This document shows positions 7,932 through 16,467 of a stretch of DNA of 64,000 bases, piece by piece (positions within the stretch are counted from its first letter, which is position 1; each line of letters starts with the position of its first letter). The notes under the pieces were generated by a model. The model did no database searches. It had not been told where the DNA came from and was given only the letters and a program-made list of their open reading frames with translations. Origin of the DNA: Mesorhizobium sp. M00.F.Ca.ET.216.01.1.1 (GTDB lineage Bacteria; Pseudomonadota; Alphaproteobacteria; Rhizobiales; Rhizobiaceae); NCBI RefSeq assembly GCF_004010325.2, contig NZ_SADR02000015.1:62001-126000 (forward strand), read 5' to 3'. A program made the position numbers and the translations under genes.

Positions 7932-9318
7932 GCGGTTGGTCTTTCTTACTGGCCATCTGGCCAGGGCACGGCTGGAAAGGCTGCTGGCCGGGCTTGGCGA
8001 AACCGGATTTGCGTGGGAGATCATTGACGTTGGCGTCAAGGTCGCGGCGCTGATGAGCGAAGACATCATTAAGCGGCGGCTCACTCTGACAGGCGACGCC
8101 GACCGCGTCATCCTGCCCGGACGCTTTCGGGGAAACATCGAGCAGCTGTCGAACCATTTCGGCGTGCCCTTTGTACGCGGCCCCGACGAGATCGCCGACC
8201 TACCAGCTTTTCTCGGCCGGGCGGGCCAGCCGCCCGACCTTTCGCGTCACGACATGCGCATCTTCGCTGAAATCGTCGATGCACCGATGCTGTCGATCGA
8301 GGCACTGGTGGCGAGGGCGCGGATGCTGACCGCGGCCGGCGCCGATGTCATCGATCTCGGCTGCCTGCCGGAAACGCTGTTTCCACTGCTTGCGGAGGCC
8401 GTGCACGAGCTGAAGGCACAGGGATTTCTGGTCAGTGTTGATTCGGCCAGCGTGGACGAATTGTCGATCGGCGCGCGCGCCGGTGCGGACTATCTTCTCA
8501 GCCTTGATGAGAACACGTTGCCGCTGGCCTTCGACCACGAGGCCACAGTGGTGCTGATTCCGTCCACCCCCGGCGATCTGGATTCGCTCGGTCGGGCCAT
8601 CGAGGCAGCGCAAAAGGCCGGGGTCGTCTTCATCGCCGATCCCGTGCTCGACCCGATCCATTTCGGTTTTGCCGCCTCGCTCGGGCGCTTCATCGAGGCG
8701 CGCCGCCGCTGGCCCGACCTCGAATTGCTGATGGGCACCGGCAACCTCACCGAATTGACCGATGCCGACAGTTCCGGCGTTACCGCCATTCTGGCGGGGC
8801 TCTGCTCGGAACTTCAGATCCGAAACGTGCTTGCCGTGCATGTCAGCCCGCACACGGTGCGAACGATCGAGGAACACGATATCGCCCGCCGCGTCATGCT
8901 GGCCGCCCGCACGGATGGCGCGTTGCCGCGCGGCTATCACGCCGGGCTGCTGCAGATCCATGACCGCAAGCCTTTCCCAGCCTCGATCGAGGATATCGAG
9001 GCATGGGCGGCCGAGGTGCGCGACGCCAACTTCCGCATCGTGGCAGCCGAGGACGGCATCCATATCTTCAATGGCAAAGGGCATGCGGTTGCCAGGGATG
9101 CGTTCGAACTCTTTGCCGGGCTCGGCGTTGAGGCGGATGGTGCGCACGCATTCTATCTCGGCGCGGAACTGATGAAGGCCGAGATCGCGTGGCGCCTCGG
9201 CAAGCGCTATGTGCAGGACGAGCCTCTGGGATGGGGCGTTGCTGCGCCGGCTGCCGAAGCCGATCGCACCCGTCTTGCCGAAGCGGGCCACACGCTTCGC
9301 GCGAAGAAAGAGCGCTAA
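7924..9318 (+). CDS. Dihydropteroate-synthase-like H4MPT biosynthesis protein
   Basis: A 464-residue protein. An N-terminal domain of about 140 residues (LVFLTGHLARARLERLLAGL) precedes a TIM-barrel resembling dihydropteroate synthase, with AGADVIDLGCLPE near residues 138-150, VSVDSASVDEL, FIADPVLDPIHFGF and LLMGTGNLTELTDADSSG. This is the DHPS-related family (TIGR00284-type) of methanogens and methylotrophs. It is thought to act on the arylamine/pterin joining side of H4MPT synthesis. It overlaps dmrB by 8 bases and is followed after 3 bases by the DUF447 gene. The function is family-based. Confidence 0.8.
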   Translation: MAERLVFLTGHLARARLERLLAGLGETGFAWEIIDVGVKVAALMSEDIIKRRLTLTGDADRVILPGRFRGNIEQLSNHFGVPFVRGPDEIADLPAFLGRAGQPPDLSRHDMRIFAEIVDAPMLSIEALVARARMLTAAGADVIDLGCLPETLFPLLAEAVHELKAQGFLVSVDSASVDELSIGARAGADYLLSLDENTLPLAFDHEATVVLIPSTPGDLDSLGRAIEAAQKAGVVFIADPVLDPIHFGFAASLGRFIEARRRWPDLELLMGTGNLTELTDADSSGVTAILAGLCSELQIRNVLAVHVSPHTVRTIEEHDIARRVMLAARTDGALPRGYHAGLLQIHDRKPFPASIEDIEAWAAEVRDANFRIVAAEDGIHIFNGKGHAVARDAFELFAGLGVEADGAHAFYLGAELMKAEIAWRLGKRYVQDEPLGWGVAAPAAEADRTRLAEAGHTLRAKKER

Positions 9319-9321
9319 ACC

Positions 9322-9912
9322 ATGTCATACATTCGCGAATCGATCATCACGACGGTCAACAAGACGGGAAACGTCCACATCGCGCCGATCGGCATCATCG
9401 CCGAGAATGACGGGTGGATCATTGCGCCGTTTCGCCCATCGGTGACGCTCGACAATCTGGCTGAAGTGCCGTTCGCCATCGCCAATTACACCGATGACGT
9501 GCGCATCTTTGCCGGCTGCCTGACCGGCCGCAAGGATTGGCCAACCGTTCCGGTGGACGGGTTTCCGGTGCCGCGGCTCGAGGCGGCGCTCGCGCATTCG
9601 GTCCTCGAAGTCGAAACTGTCGATGACAATGGCGTGCGTCCCCGCCATTTCTGCCGCGTGGTGCAGGAGGAAACACATGCGCCGTTCACTGGCTTCAACC
9701 GCGCCAAGGCGGCGGTGTTGGAACTGGCAATCCTGGTCAGCCGGCTGGGCATGTTGCCGCGCGACAAGATCGAGGCGGAAATAGCCTACCTTTCGATTGC
9801 CATCGAAAAGACCGCAGGCGAGGGCGAAAAAGAAGCCTGGGGCTGGCTGATGCAGCGTGTCGGCGACCATCTGGCGCTTGAGGATTCCAGCGGCGAGGAG
9901 GCACGGGGCTGA
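9322..9912 (+). CDS. DUF447 family protein of H4MPT gene set
   Basis: A 196-residue protein opening with IRESIITTVNKTGNVHIAPIG and carrying PFRPSVTLDNLAEVPFAIANYTDDV and FTGFNRAKAAVLELAILVSRLGM, the hallmarks of DUF447, a flavin-reductase-like split-barrel family found in methanogens and in methylotroph C1 islands. The biochemical role is unknown to me. Translation starts 3 bases after the DHPS-like stop codon, so it is the last gene of this plus-strand operon. It is convergent with mfnF, whose stop lies 10 bases further on. Confidence 0.8.
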   Translation: MSYIRESIITTVNKTGNVHIAPIGIIAENDGWIIAPFRPSVTLDNLAEVPFAIANYTDDVRIFAGCLTGRKDWPTVPVDGFPVPRLEAALAHSVLEVETVDDNGVRPRHFCRVVQEETHAPFTGFNRAKAAVLELAILVSRLGMLPRDKIEAEIAYLSIAIEKTAGEGEKEAWGWLMQRVGDHLALEDSSGEEARG

Positions 9913-9922
9913 GCCAGAGTGC

Positions 9923-10960
9923 CTATGATTGACGTCCCGCCAACAGCGCCACCGCGGAGGCCGGTGCAGCGCTGCTCGCTTCGCGGCGAATGGCGTCATC
10001 TGCGGGGATGATGTCGGCGAAATCGACGAAGCGGCGTTCCATGCGTTCGGCCAGCCGTCTGATCTGCCAGCGGCCGGTTCCGGCGCCGACGATCGGTACA
10101 TCCCGAGCAAGGGGCCCGGCAACCAGGGAAGCTGCATCGTGTACCTTGCGCAACTGCTGCTCGCTGAACCAGCGCGCGACTTCACGCCATTCCGGCGGGG
10201 TGAGGTAGGTGGCATCGCGCCCGACCATGCGCGCCAGCCGCGCGATCGAGCCATCGACGGTCTTTTCCTTGCCGTCGGCGGAAGGGTGCCTGTCGTCCTC
10301 CTCGTCGAGCACGCCCAGGATCCGGTGCGCATCGGCGATCGAGGCGAAATATTCGTTCATCAGCGGCGTCAGCCGGCCACGGACGGGCGCCGACGAGGCG
10401 ACGCCGAACAGGAACGTCCTGGTAAAGCCGGTGTAGACCAACTCGCCGGTCAGAAGCCGTCCGGCGTCGGTGTAGCCGTCATTGGCTACGGCGCCATTCC
10501 TGACGGCGATAATGTCGGTGGTAGTGGAGCCCATATCGACGAACAAAGCATCGCCAGCGAGCTTCGCTACCAGGGACGCGGTCGCATGCCAGTTGGCGGA
10601 GGCCACATCGGTGCTCAGCCACACTGCCTGTTCGACCCCGACAAAGCTGGATGGTCCGGCATAGACCACCTTTTCGCCGGTGGGGAAACGGGTTGAAATC
10701 TGATCCAGCAGCGCGGCGACGCCGGTATCGCGCGACGGAAAGATGTCCGACAGTTCGCCGGTCATGGTGAATGCGTTAAGATCGGCGCCAGCATAGATCG
10801 GAGCAGCCTTGTCGAGTGCCGAGGTTAGGTTGTGCAGCCCTTGCCAAAGCGGCGTGGCGATCGTTGCCGCCTCGACGATGCGGCCGTCTTCGGCGCGCGT
10901 CACCTTCAGATGCGCGCCGCCAATGTCGAAGCCGGCTATGATGCTCTTTCTTTTTTCCAC
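9923..10960 (-). CDS. mfnF: MfnF-like hydantoinase/oxoprolinase-family protein
   Basis: A 345-residue ASKHA-fold protein. It begins IIAGFDIGGAHLKVTRAEDG, has a second phosphate loop at FVDMGSTTTDIIAVRNG and ends with IVGAGTGRWQIRRLAERM. This is the family of 'H4MPT-linked C1 transfer pathway' proteins (TIGR03123-type). The archaeal member MfnF joins the furan moiety to glutamyl-tyramine in methanofuran synthesis. The start is a GTG at 10960; the ribosome-binding site is weak. The gene is oriented against its neighbours and is transcribed divergently from the HisA-like gene 45 bases away. Together with MfnB and MfnE domains nearby it supports local methanofuran (methylofuran) synthesis. Confidence 0.8.
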   Translation of the reverse strand: MEKRKSIIAGFDIGGAHLKVTRAEDGRIVEAATIATPLWQGLHNLTSALDKAAPIYAGADLNAFTMTGELSDIFPSRDTGVAALLDQISTRFPTGEKVVYAGPSSFVGVEQAVWLSTDVASANWHATASLVAKLAGDALFVDMGSTTTDIIAVRNGAVANDGYTDAGRLLTGELVYTGFTRTFLFGVASSAPVRGRLTPLMNEYFASIADAHRILGVLDEEDDRHPSADGKEKTVDGSIARLARMVGRDATYLTPPEWREVARWFSEQQLRKVHDAASLVAGPLARDVPIVGAGTGRWQIRRLAERMERRFVDFADIIPADDAIRREASSAAPASAVALLAGRQS

Positions 10961-11005
10961 ACTTCAAGCTTTCATGACAGGGACAGTTGGTCGGCGAGAA
11001 AAGCG

Positions 11006-11704
11006 TTGCGTATCATTCCGGTTCTCGACTTGAAAGGCGGCGAGGTGGTCCGCGCCCAACGAGGAAAGCGTGATCGCTACAGGCCGATCGTTACGCCGCT
11101 CAGCCAAAGTTCCGATGTCATCGCGGTCGCCGAAGGCCTGCGCCGGCTTTATCCTTTTCCGACCTTCTATATCGCCGACCTGGATGCCATTGAAGGCGGA
11201 ACGCCGAACACTGACGCGCTTGCCCGGCTGCAGGCGATGGCGGAGCCGCCGGAGCTTTGGGTCGATGCCGGCATCGCCGACGAGAAGACACTTTCGGCGG
11301 CACTTGCCGAACGCCGACTTTACCCCGTGCTGGGTTCCGAGTCGCAACAAGACGACGCGCTGTTCCGGCGTTTCCGCGATCATCCCGGTCTTATCCTGTC
11401 GCTCGATTTCTTCGACGATGGGTTTCGCGGTCCGCTGTCATTTCTGGATGAGCCGCAGCTTTGGCCGCAGAAAGTGATAGTCATGACATTGGCCAAGGTT
11501 GGCTCTGCCTCCGGCCCCGATTTCGCACGGCTCGCGGAGATCAAGGCGAAAGCTGGAAGCCGCTCCGTGATCGCGGCCGGCGGGGTGCGCAACGGGGCCG
11601 ACATCCGCGCCCTTTCGTCACTCGGCATCGCCGCAGCGCTGGTGGCGACCTCGCTGCATGACGGCACGCTCACGCCCCGGCACTTCGCATCGCTTGGCGC
11701 CTGA
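11006..11704 (+). CDS. HisA/HisF-related TIM-barrel protein of C1 island
   Basis: A 232-residue TIM barrel close to HisA: LRIIPVLDLKGGEVVRA at the start, FYIADLDAIEGG, LWVDAGIAD, SVIAAGGVRNGADI and a final ALVATSLHDG. This subgroup (TIGR00734-type) occurs in methanogens and methylotrophs rather than in histidine operons, and none of the other his genes is here. A role in H4MPT or methanofuran synthesis is assumed from genomic context. No suitable ATG exists; a TTG at 11006 places the start just before the first beta-strand. The frame upstream of it lies within the divergent mfnF gene. Confidence 0.75.
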   Translation: MRIIPVLDLKGGEVVRAQRGKRDRYRPIVTPLSQSSDVIAVAEGLRRLYPFPTFYIADLDAIEGGTPNTDALARLQAMAEPPELWVDAGIADEKTLSAALAERRLYPVLGSESQQDDALFRRFRDHPGLILSLDFFDDGFRGPLSFLDEPQLWPQKVIVMTLAKVGSASGPDFARLAEIKAKAGSRSVIAAGGVRNGADIRALSSLGIAAALVATSLHDGTLTPRHFASLGA

Positions 11705-11724
11705 CATTCGGGTGATCTCGACCT

Positions 11725-11748
11725 CCGAAGGGCATTTCTGCCCTTCGG
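11725..11748. terminator. Perfect 9-bp hairpin between convergent genes
   Basis: CCGAAGGGC (11725-11733) and GCCCTTCGG (11740-11748) form a perfect 9-bp stem around a 6-base loop, 20 bases after the HisA-like stop codon and downstream of fae on the other strand. There is no clean T-run on either side, so it may act as a bidirectional or factor-assisted end, or as an mRNA-stability element. Confidence 0.5.
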
Positions 11749-11758
11749 AACTGGAGCT

Positions 11759-11842
11759 TTAAAGGCCCAGAAGCTTTTTCAGGCGGCGCAACAGACCCTC
11801 CGGCTCCGCCGAGGGTTTTGCCTGTGCGGGGCTGTCTCTTGT
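11759..11842 (-). other. In-frame 27-codon extension after the fae stop codon
   Basis: Directly after the TAG of fae, the same frame stays open for 27 codons to a TAA at 11759-11761. The tail reads like a real protein end: a Pro/Ala-rich linker (SPAQAKPSAEPE) followed by a basic amphipathic helix (GLLRRLKKLLGL). It is either the remnant of a longer Fae, a readthrough product, or chance. Usual Fae proteins end near the TAG, as here. Confidence 0.3.
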
Positions 11843-12349
11843 CTAAGCCGCGAACGGATGCTTCACCTGGTCCCGCTTGGCCGTGGCTTCGGCGGCCGTC
11901 GGCGTTCCGGCGACGGCCCGTTGGATGGCTTCCTTTGTCGCTTCGTAATTATATTTCTGGATCTTGGCGTCGTCCGCCGCGTCCCAATGGATGAAAACGC
12001 CGACGCAGATGAATATGTCATCCGCCTCATTGGCAGGAATGATCCCCTCGGCGACGCATTCCTGCACAGCCAGTGCAACCGCATGCTGGGCCGGACCGAA
12101 CATCTGCACGGCCTGCTTGGCGCCCTTGATCGTGACCTTGTTGAACAGAATGGTGTTGGGCTTGCACTGAAGATTGGGCGCGATCACCGCCAAAAGGGAG
12201 GTAAAGCCGTCCTTGTTGTTGGTAAGCGCGTTACAAAATGCGGTTTCGACCGCGCTCCCCCGCGGGCCGATGAGCAGGTCGACATGCGCTACTTCGTTGC
12301 CGTCTCCTACCAGTGATTCACCGACCATTACCTTCGAGATCTTTGCCAT
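11843..12349 (-). CDS. fae: Formaldehyde-activating enzyme
   Basis: A 168-residue protein nearly colinear with Methylorubrum Fae: MAKISKVMVGESLVGDGNEV at the start, with the catalytic histidine H22 in AHVDLLIGPRG, and APNLQCKPNTILFNK, QMFGPAQHAVALAVQECVA and FIHWDAADDAKIQKYNYEAT. Fae condenses formaldehyde with tetrahydromethanopterin to methylene-H4MPT in the cytoplasm. It is the last gene of the minus-strand operon that starts at mptG, but a 167-base gap before it allows its own promoter. GAGGA lies 9-13 bases before the ATG. The open frame continues upstream to 12508 without protein character, so 12349 is the start. Confidence 0.96.
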   Translation of the reverse strand: MAKISKVMVGESLVGDGNEVAHVDLLIGPRGSAVETAFCNALTNNKDGFTSLLAVIAPNLQCKPNTILFNKVTIKGAKQAVQMFGPAQHAVALAVQECVAEGIIPANEADDIFICVGVFIHWDAADDAKIQKYNYEATKEAIQRAVAGTPTAAEATAKRDQVKHPFAA

Positions 12350-12378
12350 GCCAATTTTCCTCCGAGACACAGTTAAAG

Positions 12379-12418
12379 TGTCCAAAGACGCCGCAACCGA
12401 GCGAGCGCTCGATGGACA
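12379..12418. promoter_or_regulatory. Nested inverted repeats upstream of fae
   Basis: TGTCCA (12379-12384) and TGGACA (12413-12418) are 6-bp inverted arms enclosing a perfect 10-bp palindrome CGAGCGCTCG (12402-12411). The element lies 30-70 bases upstream of the fae start, inside the 167-base gap. It could be a regulator site for fae. No regulator is identified. Confidence 0.3.
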
Positions 12419-12516
12419 GCTATCCTTGTTGGCAGCGTCCGGACTTCCGGACCGGTTGGCTGGATAGCCGCGGAAGCCCGGCTTCCACTCCCGGAAGTCA
12501 ACCACCAACGTTGCGT

Positions 12517-13359
12517 TTATGCAAGGTGAACGCGGAGGAGGTGGACTAAAAGAGTAGCCACGGTCAGGTCGGCCGAGGTACCGGGATTGATGTCGTCTGC
12601 CTTCAGCCGGCGGTCGAACTCCCTGAGCAGACGAATGCGTGACGGCTCTTGGCCGTTGGCATGGAGCGCCGCATGAACGGCAAGGGCTTCTTGCCGCGCC
12701 CGATTTGCGGCTTCAACTCCATGCTTGCGCGCCACATGACTGTCGGGGAAGCCCGCGAGAAATGCCATGTAGGCGAACACCGTCGGCCACATGCCGGCTT
12801 CCCCGCGTACCAACGCCCCATCCAGCGCCGCAAGCCCGGTGCCGAATACGTCGCCGAAACAGGTGACGTACTGGCGGGCGATCATGTCGCGGTTGGCCGC
12901 TTCCTGCATCGCTTCGAGCAGATGGACCTTCGGCTCCTGCCGCACGTCGTTGGCAGCCTCTCCAAGGCCGCCTGGCGCGGCCGTCACGATCGCCTCGAAC
13001 ACCGCCCTGGTATCCTCCAGGGTCAACCCGCGTAACAGCGCGTCGAGATTTTCGTGCAGTCTGCCGTCTGCCATTTCGGCGGCGCATATCAGGGGCCCGG
13101 CCAGAAGGATGATACCGAGATTGGAATTGGTAGCGACCGCCAGACGTGTTGCGCGGACCGCTTCCAGCATGCGCTGTCCGACCGGTAGGCTGGGATCGGT
13201 CAGTGGCCCGGACGAGGCCTTTGCGCTCATCATGAACTGGGCGGCCGACATGCCGTGCCCGTCGGCGAACAGGTGGACGTTGCCCGGTTTCAGCGCCTCG
13301 ATCTCCATCCGGCAAGCGTCCTCGTAGGCAGTCCGGATCCGATCGCGTGAAAGCGCCAT
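12517..13359 (-). CDS. CitG/MdcB-like triphosphoribosyl-dephospho-CoA synthase homologue
   Basis: A 280-residue protein of the CitG family: DACRMEIEALKPGNVHLFADG near residues 12-32, then NSNLGIILLAGPL, PGGLGEAANDV and a C-terminal PGTSADLTVATLLVHLL. In citrate or malonate decarboxylase systems these proteins make a ribosyl-triphosphate cofactor precursor. The C1-island version is a conserved H4MPT accessory gene and no citrate lyase genes are near. A ribosyl-transfer step in cofactor synthesis is a guess. It starts 11 bases downstream of the RimK-like gene. The open frame extends upstream without protein character, so I use the ATG at 13359. Confidence 0.8.
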   Translation of the reverse strand: MALSRDRIRTAYEDACRMEIEALKPGNVHLFADGHGMSAAQFMMSAKASSGPLTDPSLPVGQRMLEAVRATRLAVATNSNLGIILLAGPLICAAEMADGRLHENLDALLRGLTLEDTRAVFEAIVTAAPGGLGEAANDVRQEPKVHLLEAMQEAANRDMIARQYVTCFGDVFGTGLAALDGALVRGEAGMWPTVFAYMAFLAGFPDSHVARKHGVEAANRARQEALAVHAALHANGQEPSRIRLLREFDRRLKADDINPGTSADLTVATLLVHLLRVHLA

Positions 13360-13370
13360 CCGCCGGCTCG

Positions 13371-14330
13371 TCACGAATTTGCCGGGGCGGTGAAACGGTA
13401 GGGACGCGTTGTTGCTGCCGCCTCGGCGCGATCGGCAAGGAATTTCAGCAGAGCGTCGGCGATCGCATCGGCGATATTCACCGCGGCCACCGATTGAAGC
13501 CCCGACCAGGCGGGCATGCTGTTGACCTCCAGCACGAACAGCTTGCCGTCGGCCGCCGGCACGATGTCGACGCCGGCGAAATCCGCGCCGACGGCGGCGG
13601 CAGCGGCTCTTGCCAGCGCCGGCAATTCGGTTTCGCCATGCCTCGAAACATGTCCTGAAACCTGCTCGGGCACTGCCCCGCGATTGACGTTGGTGATCCA
13701 GTCGTCGCCACGGCGGCTCATCATCGCCAGGACCTCGCCGGCGCATACGAAAACGCGAAAATCGCGGTAGGGGGGACCGGGACGCGGCACGTAATGCTGG
13801 AGATAATAGACACCGTTGACCTCATCCTCGGCCGGGAGGTCGGACAGCGCTTCGATCAGCCTGATGCCGCGGCCCTGCGCGCCGAAAAGCGGCTTCAGCA
13901 CCAGCGGCGTGAACGGCAGTTCGCGTTCGGCGATCGCTTCGGCCATGGCACGTCCCTCGATCGCGAATGTCGGCGGCGTCGGCAGGCCGGCATTCTTCAG
14001 AAGGAACGTCGTCATCGACTTGTCGACGCAGCGTTCTATCGCCTGCGCGGAATTCCACACCGGTATGGAAAGCTTGCCGAGCGCATGCAGCACGCCGAGG
14101 CGCCGGGTGATCGCTTCGAACGATCCGGCTGCGATCGAACGGACAAGCACGGCGTCCGGCAGCGTACCGTCGAAGCCCGGGATCGAAAGCCCGCTCGGGC
14201 TGCCGGTATCGAATGCGATCGCCGCCAGCGGCAGGGTTGCGACCACGGCGCCCCTTCGGCTTAGCCTGGCCGCCAGGCCCTTGGAGCGGGAGTCCGAATT
14301 GTCGCTGACGATCAAGATGCGGGGAATCAT
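13371..14330 (-). CDS. RimK-like ATP-grasp ligase (MptN-like)
   Basis: A 319-residue ATP-grasp protein: RILIVSDNSDSRSKGLAARL in the N-domain, SMTTFLLKNAGLPTPPTF, PLFGAQGRGIRLI as the nucleotide loop, and the Mg/ATP-binding ends VNRGA and FAGVDIVPA...LFVLEVNSMPAW. It belongs with the glutamate ligases that add glutamyl residues to H4MPT or F420 (MptN/CofF/RimK). In this operon it may add glutamate to H4MPT or to the polyglutamate tail of methylofuran. It lies between mch and the CitG-like gene, 11 bases before the latter. Confidence 0.8.
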   Translation of the reverse strand: MIPRILIVSDNSDSRSKGLAARLSRRGAVVATLPLAAIAFDTGSPSGLSIPGFDGTLPDAVLVRSIAAGSFEAITRRLGVLHALGKLSIPVWNSAQAIERCVDKSMTTFLLKNAGLPTPPTFAIEGRAMAEAIAERELPFTPLVLKPLFGAQGRGIRLIEALSDLPAEDEVNGVYYLQHYVPRPGPPYRDFRVFVCAGEVLAMMSRRGDDWITNVNRGAVPEQVSGHVSRHGETELPALARAAAAAVGADFAGVDIVPAADGKLFVLEVNSMPAWSGLQSVAAVNIADAIADALLKFLADRAEAAATTRPYRFTAPANS

Positions 14331-14383
14331 GTGGCGCCACGGATATGGGAATGTCGAAGCCGCGAGCGATTCCGCACCATGGT

Positions 14384-15340
14384 CTAACCGAGGCTCCGCT
14401 CGAGCATCTTCAGATCACGCCCGCCGGCGCGAAACGTGTCGCCGGTCTCGATCGCCGTTACGATCACTTCGGCCGGGCTGAACAGCAGCGGATCAATGGC
14501 ATAGAAATCGCCCTTGAACCGCTTGAAGATCTCGGCGAAGGGCTGGCCGTAGTCCCGCGAGGCGCGGCTCGGCAGTTGCTCCGCGAGTTTCCTGGCCGCC
14601 TTCGCTGATCCTTTCACGAAGAGCTGGACGCTGCCTCCATAGATGATGGCGTCGTTGGTTCGGCCCATGGCGGTCAGGAAATCCGGATGGGGGGCGGGGA
14701 TCGGCGCCACGCCGACCCCGTCGACAATATTCTCCAGCGGGAATTTGAGATCGTTGGTCTTGTGCAAGGCAACCTCGAGCGAGCGCGAAACGATCTGCAC
14801 GCCGCCCGCTAGGCTTTGTGTCGGCGCATAGAGGAAGGTGAGCTTTTCGGGTGCCAGTCCGGTTGCCTTGCCCACTTTCTCCACGATCGCTCGGGGCGGC
14901 GGTTGGGCCGTCTCCAGGATAAGCACGGCGGATGATGCGGTGTCGCGATAGGAAAGTGCTTCAAACAGCGGTTCGACGCGGGCGAGCGCTCGCGCCGGCC
15001 CCGAGCCCATGGCGAAATAGTCCTGGCCAGACAGGTTCCAGCCCGCATACTGACTGGCCAGGCAGGCAAGCACCGGCTGCGAAGACCGCACTTCGATGGT
15101 GAACGGCCATTTCTCCGACCCGCGGTCCATGAACGCCGAAACGCCGCCGAGACCGCCCATCGCGGCTTCCGCCATGCGCAGCCCGGCCTCGACGCCGCCG
15201 ACGGCATTGGCGCCGGCATCGATCAGACATTCGCCCAACGGTCCCCTGGAAACGGCGACGCGCAGGCGTTCGGCGTCGCCGATCATGCCGTCGACGATGC
15301 GCTGTGCGTTGTCGTTCAGGAATGCCGAACCATCTTTCAT
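14384..15340 (-). CDS. mch: Methenyl-H4MPT cyclohydrolase
   Basis: A 318-residue protein matching Mch throughout: LNDNAQRIVDGMIGDAERLRV, the glycine-rich LIDAGANAVGGVEAGLRMAEAAMGG region, DYFAMGSGPARALARVEPLF and DFLTAMGRTNDAIIYGG. Mch hydrolyses methenyl-H4MPT to N5-formyl-H4MPT in the formaldehyde oxidation route. The ATG at 15340 follows a strong AAGGAGA ribosome-binding site and overlaps the stop of the ATP-grasp gene by 4 bases (ATGA). An in-frame extension to 15493 is read-through of another frame and is excluded. Confidence 0.95.
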   Translation of the reverse strand: MKDGSAFLNDNAQRIVDGMIGDAERLRVAVSRGPLGECLIDAGANAVGGVEAGLRMAEAAMGGLGGVSAFMDRGSEKWPFTIEVRSSQPVLACLASQYAGWNLSGQDYFAMGSGPARALARVEPLFEALSYRDTASSAVLILETAQPPPRAIVEKVGKATGLAPEKLTFLYAPTQSLAGGVQIVSRSLEVALHKTNDLKFPLENIVDGVGVAPIPAPHPDFLTAMGRTNDAIIYGGSVQLFVKGSAKAARKLAEQLPSRASRDYGQPFAEIFKRFKGDFYAIDPLLFSPAEVIVTAIETGDTFRAGGRDLKMLERSLG

Positions 15341-16467
15341 GTCCGGTCTCCTTCCCATTGCTGTTGCAATCGGCTGGCTTGTCCCTTGATGAGCCGCCTG
15401 GTCAAATCGGCGCTCGGGCCGCGCGCGAAGACGGTGCAGACAGGGTCGCCGGCGATCAGGCGGGTGCCGAGCGACTGATGGTCCGCGGTCCATTCAGGCC
15501 AGGCGATCGATGGGAATTGGGCGATCGGCGCGGCCGCGTAGGTCACCATCGATGCCATCGAATCGGCAAAGCGCGGCAAGCGGTAAGCCTTGCCTGTCGC
15601 AGCGCAGAGATGCGCTTCGATCAATGGCGCGCCCGCATCGTCGAATATGTCGAGCGTGGCGCCTGGCCTCGGATTGATCTCGATGAGCTTGTAGCCATCC
15701 GGTGCGCGTATGAGATCGGCGCTGCACAATCCAACCAGGCCGGCGCGGCGCACCAGACCCGAAAGCCAGCCGCGGATGATCGCCGCCTGGTTGCGATCGA
15801 AGCGTCTCAGCCGCACGGCGCCGCCATAGCGATAGGGCGCCGCCGGGGCCGGGGATGCCCATTGTCGGCTGAAGCCGACGACGCGCGCGGCCTGGCCGTC
15901 GCCGATGAACAGGGCTGAGATGCTGCGGCCGGCAACGAATCGCTGGAAATAGCGGCCGGCGGCTGGGTTTTCTCCGGCCGCCCGTCTGATATGTGCGCCG
16001 CCGGCGCCGCCCGCGGTCTTGGTCACCCAGTTCTCCGGATCGGACGGTCGCTCCCACCGGAATTCCGGATGCGGGATGCCGAGTTCGGCGCAGTCGGCGG
16101 CCAGCAATTGCGGATCCTTGATCCTGCGGATCGCGGCGCCGCAATTGCCGGCAAGCGGAAAATGGCGCGCAACCTCGTCTACCGTCTCCGTCGTCCGCTC
16201 AAAGCCCGAGCCCAGGACGGCGGCGACCGGCTGGTCGTCTCCCGCCAATTGCCGAAGCGTCTCGATGATGCGCTCGCCGTCGATGCCGCGCTGCAGGTCG
16301 CCCGGCAAGGTCATGGCACGTTCGGCGAGCGCTACCGTATCGGTATCGCAAAAAAAGTCCGCCACCAGCGGACGATAGCCGGCGCGGCGCGCCGCGGCGG
16401 CCAACGCCCGACCTGAAATCGCCGCGATCAGCAGAGATCCGGCACTATTTGGCAATCTCGCGTGCAA
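15337..16467 (-). CDS. ATP-grasp ligase of H4MPT/methylofuran pathway (Orf17-like)
   Basis: A 376-residue ATP-grasp protein with an N-terminal Rossmann-like part (LLIAAISGRALAAAARRAGY), DPQLLAADCAELGIPHPEF, a short glycine-rich loop (KTAGGAGGAHIR) and the C-terminal metal/ATP motif YKLIEINPRPGATLDIFD. It corresponds to the ATP-grasp gene found beside mtdB and mch in methylotroph islands (orf17 there). A tyrosine/tyramine-glutamate or polyglutamate ligase role in methylofuran synthesis is plausible but not proven. Its start overlaps the end of mtdB by 23 bases and its end overlaps mch by 4, so all three are coupled. Confidence 0.8.
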   Translation of the reverse strand: MHARLPNSAGSLLIAAISGRALAAAARRAGYRPLVADFFCDTDTVALAERAMTLPGDLQRGIDGERIIETLRQLAGDDQPVAAVLGSGFERTTETVDEVARHFPLAGNCGAAIRRIKDPQLLAADCAELGIPHPEFRWERPSDPENWVTKTAGGAGGAHIRRAAGENPAAGRYFQRFVAGRSISALFIGDGQAARVVGFSRQWASPAPAAPYRYGGAVRLRRFDRNQAAIIRGWLSGLVRRAGLVGLCSADLIRAPDGYKLIEINPRPGATLDIFDDAGAPLIEAHLCAATGKAYRLPRFADSMASMVTYAAAPIAQFPSIAWPEWTADHQSLGTRLIAGDPVCTVFARGPSADLTRRLIKGQASRLQQQWEGDRT

